A DNA stretch of 64,000 bases. Source: Gp6-AA40 sp963772955. GTDB taxonomy: Bacteria; Acidobacteriota; Vicinamibacteria; Vicinamibacterales; UBA2999. This document shows, piece by piece, positions 35,615-43,234 of this stretch; within the stretch, counting starts at the first letter, position 1; each line of letters starts with the position of its first letter. Location of the stretch: contig CAVYZF010000009.1 in assembly GCA_963772955.1 (NCBI GenBank), forward strand, positions 248,001 to 312,000, in the 5' to 3' direction. The translations under genes were made by a program, and so were the position numbers. The notes beneath the pieces were generated by a model, which saw only the letters and a program-made list of their open reading frames with translations, searched no databases and was not told the origin of the DNA.

Positions 35615-35782
35615 TGGTGCGGAAGGGGGGACTCGAACCCCCACGGTATTGCTACCGCCAGCCCCTCAAGCTGGCCGAACTCCTGTGACTACGCGAACTG
35701 ACGCGCATCCACCTGACGGGTGTTGCGCAGAAGCGCGCTGGCGCAAACGCCAGCGACGACTTTATTCGCACAAATTCGCACA
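35615..35782 (-). repeat. tRNA-Leu array junction: 60-bp tRNA 3' part, 78-nt arm, box B
   Basis: 35615-35674 is identical to the intact tRNA-Leu(GAG) from its CCA end to the 5' side of the anticodon stem. 35675-35752 is a 78-nt arm, and 35753-35782 is box B. Orientation equals that of the tRNA at 46.4 kb. Breaking at the anticodon stem is the classical crossover position for tRNA-directed tyrosine recombinases. Not a functional tRNA. Confidence 0.8.
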
Positions 35783-35874
35783 TGCGGGGATACATTGCCA
35801 GGTGCACCGCACGACTCACGCCCACCGGCAGCGGACAGCCTTCGCCTGTCGGTGACTTCAATGTCGGGTGCTAG

Positions 35875-37379
35875 GAGTCCGTCCGAGTAATCGCCGTGAT
35901 AGTCACATTTCCTCGTGTTGCGCGCCCAGAATGTCTGTCACCGCTCTCGGCGATGGCCGCATCGACGTCCAACGCGTGCCCGAGCTCGACGACGGTTTCA
36001 GGCTCGCCATCAGACACAGAGGCGATACAGCTTGAGAATGTTGTGCGTCGTGCATACCAACGACCATTCCCCTTGCACCTTCTCGAATCCCCGCAACAGA
36101 AATTGTCGGAAGCCGCGAGCCTGCTTGATCTGGCCGATCACCGGTTCGACGATCCCTTTGCGTGCGGCATAGACCGCCGCGCCGGTCTTCGTGTGCAGCT
36201 TGCGTGACATCCGGTCGACGATCGTGGCGGTCTTGGGCAGCGGTCCCCGCGGACATGGCCCCGGCCGCTCGCCGTGTTTCTGCTTCCGCGTCGAGATGTA
36301 CGCGTCAATCTCCGTGTCGGCGATCGCGGCCAAGTTCACGTCCGAGCAATAGCCGGCGTCGGCGAGCAGTTGCGCGGGCGTGTCGCCCGACTGCTGCTCG
36401 ATGGTCGTGATCATCGGCATCAGCTGTTTCTTGTCGTTCGTCTCTTGCGTCACGGCGTGGCCCACCATCAGTTGCAGCTCGTCGACCGCCACCTGCACGT
36501 TGTAGCCCTGGACGAATCCGTCAGGGCCCTTCATGATTCGCGACTCGGGATCCGTGAAGTTGTATTGCGCCTTCGAATCCGGTTTCGCCGACTCGTTGGG
36601 TTTGCCTGCGGCGGTGGCCTCCGCCTTCGCGCGAGCCTCCAGGGCCCGTTTGGCGTCGCGAATCCGTTTCAACCGACTCTCTCGCCGTTGCAGTTCCGCC
36701 GGCAGCTCGTCGCCGCGTCGATTCGGTCCGTACTCCGCATCCTCGGCGGCGTCCGCCGCCTCCGCCTGATCGAGCAGCTGTTTCACTTCATCCCGCAGCT
36801 GCCGTTGCTTCTCGCGCATGCGTCCGTAACTCATCGCCTTGTGCTTCGACGCGTTCGCTTTGATCTTGCTGCCGTCGAGCGCCACGCGGCCCACCCGCGG
36901 CGCGCCCAGCTCCCGCGCCAGCCGCAGGACCTGCTCGAAGAATCCGCGCAGCGCGGGCAGGTGCGTCTTGCGAAAATCGGCGATGGTCCGAAAGTCCGGA
37001 GCATTGCCAGCGGCCAAGACGCGGAACGCGATGTCTTCGGCCAGCCGCCGCTGGATCTTGCGCGACGAAAAGACCCCGACGCAGTACGCGTACACCAACA
37101 CCTTCGTCAGCATGACGGGGTGATACGGCGGGTAGCCCCGGTCCTCCTCTTCGTACACCGTCGTGATTGCCGACAGATCCAATTGATCGATCAGGTCGCT
37201 CACGAAGAATGCCAGATGATCCTCGGGCAACCACTCGCGTAGGCTCGGCGGCAGCAGCAGATCCTGCTCGGGCACGTAGGGGCGATAGGTCTTGGCCATC
37301 GCCCGCAGTGTAGGTACAACCCTCGTGTGGCGCGCAGCGTGAGAATAGTCATGTCAGAGACGATTACTCGGACACGCTC
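35875..37379. mobile_element. IS1182-family insertion sequence
   Basis: About 1.5 kb, bounded by imperfect inverted repeats: GAGTCCGTCCGAGTAATCG at the left and the complement of GAGCGTGTCCGAGTAATCG at the right (similar over 19 bp with 3 changes, continuing weakly inwards). It is flanked on both sides by CTAG (35871-35874 and 37380-37383), a likely 4-bp target duplication at a palindrome. It contains one intact transposase gene, lies inside the tRNA-Leu array, and ends ~30 nt before the histidine kinase start. Confidence 0.85.
36010..37299 (-). CDS. IS1182-family transposase
   Basis: 429 residues, uninterrupted. N-terminal DUF772 region (LLPPSLREWLPEDHLAFFV, shortened; YHPVMLTKVLVYAY), then the DDE core: first Asp in VALDGSKIKANAS, second in LLADAGYCS, Glu in GIVEPVIGQIKQARGF. 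A coiled, charged insertion (residues ~150-235) is typical of this group. All catalytic positions are present, so the element may still be active. Confidence 0.92.
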   Translation of the reverse strand: MAKTYRPYVPEQDLLLPPSLREWLPEDHLAFFVSDLIDQLDLSAITTVYEEEDRGYPPYHPVMLTKVLVYAYCVGVFSSRKIQRRLAEDIAFRVLAAGNAPDFRTIADFRKTHLPALRGFFEQVLRLARELGAPRVGRVALDGSKIKANASKHKAMSYGRMREKQRQLRDEVKQLLDQAEAADAAEDAEYGPNRRGDELPAELQRRESRLKRIRDAKRALEARAKAEATAAGKPNESAKPDSKAQYNFTDPESRIMKGPDGFVQGYNVQVAVDELQLMVGHAVTQETNDKKQLMPMITTIEQQSGDTPAQLLADAGYCSDVNLAAIADTEIDAYISTRKQKHGERPGPCPRGPLPKTATIVDRMSRKLHTKTGAAVYAARKGIVEPVIGQIKQARGFRQFLLRGFEKVQGEWSLVCTTHNILKLYRLCV

Positions 37380-37410
37380 CTAGTATGTGCGCGTTCGGGG
37401 AGGCCGGTGG

Positions 37411-39017
37411 ATGACGAGCGGGGCGGACATGGGGCAGGACGTTCTGGTGAAGGCCGAAGTTGCGATGCGGCTCGAGCGTCAGCTCGACGCCGCGCAGCAA
37501 ATCACGCACATCGGCAGCTGGGAGTGGAACCTAGCCACTGGCGTGGTGACTTGGTCCGACGAGTTGTACCGTATCTACGGGCTGGCGCCTCGATCGTGCG
37601 CGATTACACTGGAGGAGTTCCTCGCGCGTGTTCACCCTGACGATCGCGAGCGCGTGCAGCGCCAGGTGGCCGCCGCCGTGGAGCGTGGCGGTCCGTTCGG
37701 CCATACCGAACGGATCGTCCGGCCGGATGGTTCGGTGCGCAAGCTCGACACCCTCGGCGAGGTTCTGGTCGACGCCCACGGTCGTCCGGTCTCGCTGATC
37801 GGCACATGTCGCGACATCACGGACGATCCACGCGAGTTCGCGCGGCGTGTGCAGGCGGGCGAACAGCGGGCATTGGAGATGCTCGCTACCGGCGCGCCCT
37901 TACCCGACGTCCTCGCCGAACTGGTGCGGCTCGTTGAGGAGATGGCGCCCGACGCCATCGCCTCGATCCTGCTGATGGACGACACCGGGACCCGTATTCA
38001 GCATGGCACCGCGCCTTCGTTGCCGGACGCGTACAACCGGGCCATCCACGGCAGTGTCATCGGTTCTCAGGCCGGCTCGTGCGCCACTGCGGCGTTCCGC
38101 CGCAAACCGGTGTTCGTCACCGACATCGAGATTGATCCGCTGTGGGAACCGTATCGCGATCTGGCGCGTTCCTGCGGGCTGCGTGCCTGCTGGTCATTTC
38201 CGATCCTGGCCACCGACGGTCACGTCCTGGGCACCGCGGCGGTGTACTACCGGCAGCCGCGGACGGCCGACCCGACGGTGGTCGATCTCGTCTCGCGCGT
38301 GGCGCATGTGGCCGCCATCGCCATTGAGCGCCGCAAGATCGACGAACGGGCGCTGGCGCTGTCCGAAAGGACTGAGGTGATCCGTGAGGACGAGCGCACG
38401 CGCATCGCGCGTGAGCTCCACGACCAGCTGGGCCAGTCGCTCACGGTGCTGAAGTTGGAGATCTCCTGGCTGGCCCGGCGGCTGGCCAGTGACTCAGCGA
38501 TGATCGGTAAGCTCGGGGAGATGAATCAGATCGCGGACGGCATCATACAGTCGGTTGCGCGCATCTCGGCCGGGCTGCGCCCCGCCGTCCTCGACATCCT
38601 CGGACTGGAAGCGGCGATCAGTTGGCAGAGCCAGGAGTTCGCCCGGCAGACCGGAATCACCTGCGAGTTGCGCGCCCGGCTCGATAACCTGAAGCTGGAC
38701 ACCAGCTTGGCGACCGCCGTGTTCCGCATCTTTCAGGAGGCGTTGACAAACGTCATCCGCCACTCCCAAGCCTCGCGGGTCACCGTCGACCTCCGATTCG
38801 AGGGCTCCGTGGTTGTGCTCGAGGTGGCCGACGATGGGGTCGGCCTGCCCCCTCCAGGTCCCGGGGCCACTCGCTCGGGTTACTTGGCATGGGCGAGCGC
38901 GCCCGCCGGCTAGGCGGCGAGTGCGTGGTCAGCCAGCGGGAGCCTACGGGCACGTTGGTGTTGCTGCGGATTCCGTTGCGTCAGGACCAAGGTTCCCAAC
39001 TGGTCGATAAGTCGTAA
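37411..39017 (+). CDS. PAS-GAF sensor histidine kinase (HisKA_3), C-terminal frameshift
   Basis: ATG 37411 with GGGAGG upstream. PAS domain (~20-130, IGSWEWNLATGVVTW), GAF domain (~150-300), HisKA_3 phospho-acceptor ARELHDQLGQSLTVLKLE (shortened here to ARELHDQLGQ) and HATPase N-box (EALTNVIRHSQAS) with G1 VADDGVGLP. Past ~38870 the given frame ends abruptly at 38913; the next frame continues correctly with SLGLLGMGERARRLGG and TGTLVLLRIPL to a stop at 39017. So a one-base change cuts off the G2 ATP-lid. NarL-type partner not in the window. Confidence 0.8.
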
Positions 39018-39268
39018 CAGATCCTTCGACCCATCCGCCGAGTATCCGTGCGCTTTCGCGGCTGCGCCGCTTCCACTTTCGTGCTGCCCGGCTTGCCTAG
39101 ACGAAGCTCGCTCGCGTGGCCTGCTGTCGTTGGGTCCGCCTCCGCCCTACGGGCTTCGGCGAGACAGCCTTCGCGTGGCTTGCCAACCGAAGCTCTCAAT
39201 GTAATGAGACAGGCCCACCTCGCTAAAGCTACGGTGGGCAACCTTCGCCTGCATTCGAGAGCGAAGGT
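39018..39268. repeat. Cluster of dispersed palindromic repeats
   Basis: Non-coding. It contains the GGCTTGCCTAGACGAAGC repeat (39090-39114), the CCCACCTC-GCTAAAGC-TACGGTGGG palindrome (39213-39239), and a hairpin CAACCTTCGC...GCGAAGGTTG ending directly at the tRNA-Leu fragment. Similar pieces occur at 24948, 30974, 14051 and around the tRNAs at 58 kb. Confidence 0.6.
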
Positions 39269-39435
39269 TGGTGCGGAAGGGGGACTCGAACCCCCACGGT
39301 ATTGCTACCGCCAGCCCCTCAAGCTGGATGATTTGCTGCGTGGGGGCGGATTGACGCGCGTCCTGCGGACGGGTGATAGGCGGCAGCGTGCTGCAGCGCG
39401 CGCACGCGACGACTTTATTCGTACAAATTCGCACA
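39269..39435 (-). repeat. tRNA-Leu array junction (copy at 39.3 kb)
   Basis: 39269-39327 matches the tRNA-Leu 3' part with one G missing in the T-stem run; 39328-39405 is the 78-nt arm; 39406-39435 is box B with a single C-to-T change (TTCGTACAAA). The rest of the gap to 39588 shows nothing further. Confidence 0.8.
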
Positions 39436-39588
39436 CAGTCTTCCCCTGGATGAGCCTCCACATGGATCGTGGCTGCCGCCGCTGGGCCGGTACGGAACGA
39501 CGTGAAGAACGCCCATCGATTGTCTGTCGGCGCACCCTCGCTGCCACGAGGCATAATGACCGACACGGAGCAAGCGGAGGGAGAGGAC

Positions 39589-39780
39589 ATGAAGGTCGTT
39601 GTGGATTTGAGCATGTGCGACCTCCACGGGCTCTGCGTGGAAGCAGCGCCTGAGGTCTTCCAGATTGGCGACGACGGTGCACTGCACGTCCTGATCGAGA
39701 CGCCGCCTGACGGGCTGCGCGCGAAAGTGGACAAGGCCGTGCGGGAGTGTCCAACAGGTGCGATCTCAATCGAAGAGTGA
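39589..39780 (+). CDS. P450-type ferredoxin
   Basis: 63 residues from ATG 39589 (GGGAGAGGAC upstream). The Cys pattern CDLHGLC (C-x5-C) with a distant ECPTGAI is that of single-cluster [3Fe-4S] or [4Fe-4S] ferredoxins serving bacterial cytochromes P450. It sits 9 nt before its likely reductase. No P450 gene is in the window, so the partner must be encoded elsewhere. Confidence 0.88.
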   Translation: MKVVVDLSMCDLHGLCVEAAPEVFQIGDDGALHVLIETPPDGLRAKVDKAVRECPTGAISIEE

Positions 39781-39789
39781 CGTGCTCCG

Positions 39790-40992
39790 ATGCTGCGCCG
39801 CATCGTCATCGTTGGCGCCTCGCTCGCGGGCCTGCGTGCGGCCGAAGCGCTGCGCGACCGAGGCTTCGATGGTGAGCTCACGCTGATTGGCGACGAGCCA
39901 CATCGCCCCTACGACCGCCCGCCGCTCTCGAAACAGGTGCTCCAAGGCGCCTGGGAGCCGGAGCAGACCTTCTTCCGGAAGAAGGACGGATACGGCGCGC
40001 TCGCGCTCGACATGCGGCTTGGCGTGCGCGCGGCGTCGGTCGACCTCCGCGCCAGGCGCGTCGCCCTTGCCGATGGCACCTTCGCCGACTACGACCGTCT
40101 GATCATCGCGACAGGTGCGCGCGTCCGGACCCTCTCGGCCATCGCACCACGGGCAGGCCTGCTCGCGTTACGGGGTCTGGACGATGCGATCGTGCTGCGG
40201 CGGGCAATGATGGACGCGCCCCGTGTCGCGATCGTGGGCGCAGGGTTCATCGGTCTCGAGGTCGCCGCCTCCTGCCGCGCTCGCGGCTTGCCAGTCACCG
40301 TGATCGAGTCGCTTCCCGTCCCGCTTTCCCCAATACTTGGGCCGACGTTCGGCGACATGGTCGCGGCCATGCACCGGGACCACGGCGTGGACCTTCGCAC
40401 CGGGGTTGTCGTGACCGACGTCCTCGGCGAGTCGCGCGTCGCGGGGGTCGCGCTCTCCGATGGCTCACGGATCGACGCTGACGTAGTGGTGGTCGGCATC
40501 GGCGTGACTCCAAACACGGAATGGCTCGAACGCAGCGGCCTCACGATCGACAACGGCATCGTCTGCAACGGCTCCGGTGAAGCCGCACCATCTGTGTATG
40601 CGGCCGGCGACGTGGCGCGGGTCGCAAACCGGTGGCACGGCGACTCACCGCGAATCGAGCATTGGACCAACGCGGTCGAGCAAGCAGTGCATGCCGCCGA
40701 GAACGCGCTCGCCGGCCCCGAGGCGTCTACGAGTTTCTCGTCCGTGCCGTACTTCTGGTCGGACCAGTACGACCGTAGGATCCAGTTCATCGGTGGCGGA
40801 CCGCCACACGACGAGATCGTGATCGTCGACGGGTCGCTCGCCGACCGAAGACTGACGGCGCTCTACCGGCGCGGCGATCGCCTGGTGGCGTGTCTCGCTC
40901 TGAATCAGCCGCGCGCGCTGATCAAGTACAGGAAGCTGCTCGCTGCCGGCGAATCGTGGAACGCTGCCGTCTCGGGACCGGCCGCTTCGTAG
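39790..40992 (+). CDS. NAD(P)H-ferredoxin reductase, FAD-dependent
   Basis: 400 residues. FAD motif IVGASLAGLRAAEALR, the YDRPPLSK segment, a second NAD motif VGAGFIGLEVAASC, the distal FAD site VYAAGDVA, and a reductase C-terminal domain (YFWSDQYDRRIQFIG). This is the putidaredoxin-reductase/oxygenase-reductase family, feeding electrons to the adjacent ferredoxin. Confidence 0.92.
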   Translation: MLRRIVIVGASLAGLRAAEALRDRGFDGELTLIGDEPHRPYDRPPLSKQVLQGAWEPEQTFFRKKDGYGALALDMRLGVRAASVDLRARRVALADGTFADYDRLIIATGARVRTLSAIAPRAGLLALRGLDDAIVLRRAMMDAPRVAIVGAGFIGLEVAASCRARGLPVTVIESLPVPLSPILGPTFGDMVAAMHRDHGVDLRTGVVVTDVLGESRVAGVALSDGSRIDADVVVVGIGVTPNTEWLERSGLTIDNGIVCNGSGEAAPSVYAAGDVARVANRWHGDSPRIEHWTNAVEQAVHAAENALAGPEASTSFSSVPYFWSDQYDRRIQFIGGGPPHDEIVIVDGSLADRRLTALYRRGDRLVACLALNQPRALIKYRKLLAAGESWNAAVSGPAAS

Positions 40993-41110
40993 CCCATCTC
41001 GTCGGCCCCGCCAGAGCGTATGGGGCGTTCCGTACTCGCCACGGTGGTCGCGCAGCGGTGTGCTGTCTTGGACGGTCAGAAGATGAGAACGCCGGTACAG
41101 TGTGTCACTC

Positions 41111-42028
41111 ATGAATGGAGGCAGCGCGCTCGCGACCACGGTCAGGTCGATTCGTGCAACGTCGATGAACGAGCCTGATTCGCAGATTGGACTCTCCTCG
41201 CTGGTTGTGAAGGCCTTCGGCATCAGCGACACCGGCCGGGTGCGCCCGACGAACGAGGATCAGTTTCTGATCGCCGAGCTCACCAAGACCATGCGCATCT
41301 GGCAGACGAGCCTGCCGGAGCCAAAGGCGCAGTTCGGAAACGAGCGCGGTCATTTGTTTCTCGTCGCCGACGGTATGGGAGGCCACCGCGCCGGCGAACA
41401 GGCGAGCGCCCTGGCCGTCGTCGCGATCGAGCAGTTCGCGCTCAATACGTTCAGGTGGTTCTTCCATTCGGACAAACCCGAAGCCCAGAGTGCCCTCAAG
41501 CAGTTTCAGACAGCGCTCCATCAGGCCGACTATCGGGTCGTCGAGGAATCGTTGCAGCATGCGGAGCTGAGCGGCATGGGCACGACGTTGACGCTGGCTT
41601 ATCATCTCGACGGCCGGGTATGTGTCGTCCACGTCGGCGATAGTCGCGCGTACATTTTCGAAGGCGACGCGCTGCGCCAGATCACGCATGACCACACGGT
41701 TCCCGGGGACATGGTCCGCCGGGGCGAGCTCCAGCCCGAGCAAGTCGCCCAGCACCCGCTCCGCCATGTGATTACGAACGTGGTCGGCGGCAGCGAAGCC
41801 GGCGTCTACGTGGAAGCGCACGCGCTCGACGTGCATGCAGGTGATCGCCTGCTGCTGTGTTCTGACGGGTTGACCGACATGGTGACCAACGAGGCGATCG
41901 CAACGGTTCTTCGCGCGGAATCGGATCCAGCGGCTGCCTGCAAGACGCTAGTGGCGCAGGCGAACGACGCGGGCGGCCGCGACAATATCACCGTCGTAAT
42001 CGTGAAGTTTGATCAGGCGTCGTCGTAG
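41111..42028 (+). CDS. PP2C-type protein phosphatase (Stp1-like)
   Basis: ~305 residues. Metal-binding and catalytic motifs in order: GRVRPTNEDQF, VADGMGGHRAGE, GMGTTLTLAY, HVGDSRAYIF, LLCSDGLTDMV and GGRDNITVVIV. It dephosphorylates Ser/Thr on proteins, the natural counterpart of the Ser/Thr kinases in neighbouring units. The start is uncertain: GTG 41102, ATG 41111 and ATG 41165 all lie in frame, none with a strong ribosome site. Residues ~90-130 contain an insertion (FRWFFHSDKPEAQS). Confidence 0.9.
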   Translation: MNGGSALATTVRSIRATSMNEPDSQIGLSSLVVKAFGISDTGRVRPTNEDQFLIAELTKTMRIWQTSLPEPKAQFGNERGHLFLVADGMGGHRAGEQASALAVVAIEQFALNTFRWFFHSDKPEAQSALKQFQTALHQADYRVVEESLQHAELSGMGTTLTLAYHLDGRVCVVHVGDSRAYIFEGDALRQITHDHTVPGDMVRRGELQPEQVAQHPLRHVITNVVGGSEAGVYVEAHALDVHAGDRLLLCSDGLTDMVTNEAIATVLRAESDPAAACKTLVAQANDAGGRDNITVVIVKFDQASS

Positions 42029-42120
42029 CTCGCGAGGACCGTACCTAAGGGCTCCCCTCAAGCTGGTGGCGACCCTCCGAGTGCCAGGCCTATTGCTTGC
42101 GACTCACTGAAGGAAAGCAA

Positions 42121-42936
42121 ATGAGCAGAACGGCCTGGATCGCGGCGATCGTGATCGTCGTCCTCGCCCCTGCACTCGGACTTCAGGCGCAGTGGCTGCG
42201 GTATCCGACGGCGGGAGTTCCACGCCTGCCCAACGGTCAGCCCAACCTCTCTGCTCCCCCGCCCAAGACCGCCGACGGCACACCTGACCTCTCGGGAGTG
42301 TGGCTGGCCAACCCAGAGACTGGAACGGGTGTGTCGTTCACCGGCGCACCACTCCCTCCGTTATTCCGAGACATCGGCGCGCGGCTCAAAGGCGGCTTGC
42401 CCTATCGACCGTGGGCGCGCGATCTAACGAACGCGCGGCAGGCGGACAACATGAAGGACAGCCCCGACGGAAGATGTCTACCGCTCAGCAACCTGTGGCT
42501 GCACTCGCACCTGTTTCCCTCCAAGATCCTTCAGGTGCCAGGCCTGGTCGTCATCCTCTACGAGAAGGGCGTCGATTATCGACAGATCTTTACTGATGGA
42601 CGGCCGTTGCCTGTCGATCCGAATCCGTCGTTCTTCGGTTACTCGTCGGGCACCTGGGAGAAGGACACGCTGGTCGTGCGCACGAACGGCTTCCGCGACG
42701 ACCAATGGGCAGACCTCAATGGCAATCCGCTGACTGATGCCGCGACAATCACCGAGCGGTTCAGGCGTCCGAGCTACGGCAATCTGGAAATAGAAGTTAC
42801 CGTCGACGACCCGAAGGCCTACACCGCTCCATGGACCGTCACGATCAACCAGCACCTGCTCGTTGACACGGATTTGCTGGAATTCATCTGCCTCGAGAAC
42901 CAAAAATTCCAGCCGCTCACGGCGCCCCCGAAGTAG
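42121..42936 (+). CDS. Secreted protein of unknown function, Acidobacteria-type
   Basis: 271 residues from ATG 42121 (GAAGGAAAG upstream). Signal peptide AWIAAIVIVVLAPALGLQAQ. The mature part begins with Pro-rich PRLPNGQPNLSAPPP and TPDLSGVWLANPETG, and continues with repeated beta patterns (LVVRTNGFRDDQW, ITERFRRPSYGNLEIEV). This family is abundant in Acidobacteria genomes but has no assigned function that I can name. Single gene. Confidence 0.75.
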   Translation: MSRTAWIAAIVIVVLAPALGLQAQWLRYPTAGVPRLPNGQPNLSAPPPKTADGTPDLSGVWLANPETGTGVSFTGAPLPPLFRDIGARLKGGLPYRPWARDLTNARQADNMKDSPDGRCLPLSNLWLHSHLFPSKILQVPGLVVILYEKGVDYRQIFTDGRPLPVDPNPSFFGYSSGTWEKDTLVVRTNGFRDDQWADLNGNPLTDAATITERFRRPSYGNLEIEVTVDDPKAYTAPWTVTINQHLLVDTDLLEFICLENQKFQPLTAPPK

Positions 42937-43008
42937 GGCCGCAGCGGCAAGAACTATCTCGACACGACTTCGCTCGCGAGAGTTGCGACCGGACGGAAGA
43001 GAGTGGCC

Positions 43009-43031
43009 GTCATTCTGTTGGCCGGGCCAGC
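43009..43031. repeat. 23-bp direct repeat, copy 1
   Basis: Begins GTCATTCTGTTGGCCGGG; matches 45935-45957 at 22 of 23 positions. The second copy is the 3' end of the GIY-YIG gene (LVRPTE, stop); here the same tail (LARPTE, stop) abuts the tRNA-Leu fragment. Confidence 0.7.
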
Positions 43032-43191
43032 GGAAGGGGGACTCGAACCCCCACGGTATTGCTACGCCAGCCCCTCAAACTGGTTGAAATCGCGTGCTGA
43101 CGTGATCTGCCGCGGAGCCTCTTGACGGACATTGGGCGGGAGTGTGCTCCAGCGAACGCCTGCGACGACTCTATTCGCACAAATTCGCACA
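43030..43191 (-). repeat. tRNA-Leu array junction (copy at 43.0 kb)
   Basis: 43030-43083 is a diverged tRNA-Leu 3' part (lost CCA, one base missing in the variable region, one change in the anticodon stem). 43084-43161 is the 78-nt arm; 43162-43191 is box B with one change (TCTATTCGC). The surrounding gap 42937-43234 holds nothing else but the direct repeat and a -10 box. Confidence 0.78.
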
Positions 43192-43215
43192 CGCCGCTGG
43201 GACCGACCTTTTTCC

Positions 43216-43221
43216 TATAAT
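43216..43221 (+). promoter_or_regulatory. Consensus -10 box before the PD40 kinase
   Basis: TATAAT lies 13 nt before the kinase ATG, with no good -35 and no ribosome site in between, suggesting a very short or leaderless transcript. Confidence 0.4.
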
Positions 43222-43234
43222 CAGCCTCGCGCAG

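Noticed and set aside
35615..35674. Extra tRNA-Leu genes at 35.6, 39.3 and 43.0 kb
   Set aside because: Only the 3' part from the anticodon stem exists; the D-arm and 5' acceptor strand are missing, so no cloverleaf can form.
35652..35861. Short minus-strand frames containing CEFVRIKSS at each tRNA-Leu junction
   Set aside because: They recur only because the box and arm are repeated DNA; lengths and ends differ and one is interrupted by stops, so I treat them as non-coding.
31027..43191. Regularly spaced repeats as a CRISPR-like array
   Set aside because: Spacing is in kilobases, the repeats are tRNA-derived and no Cas genes are present.
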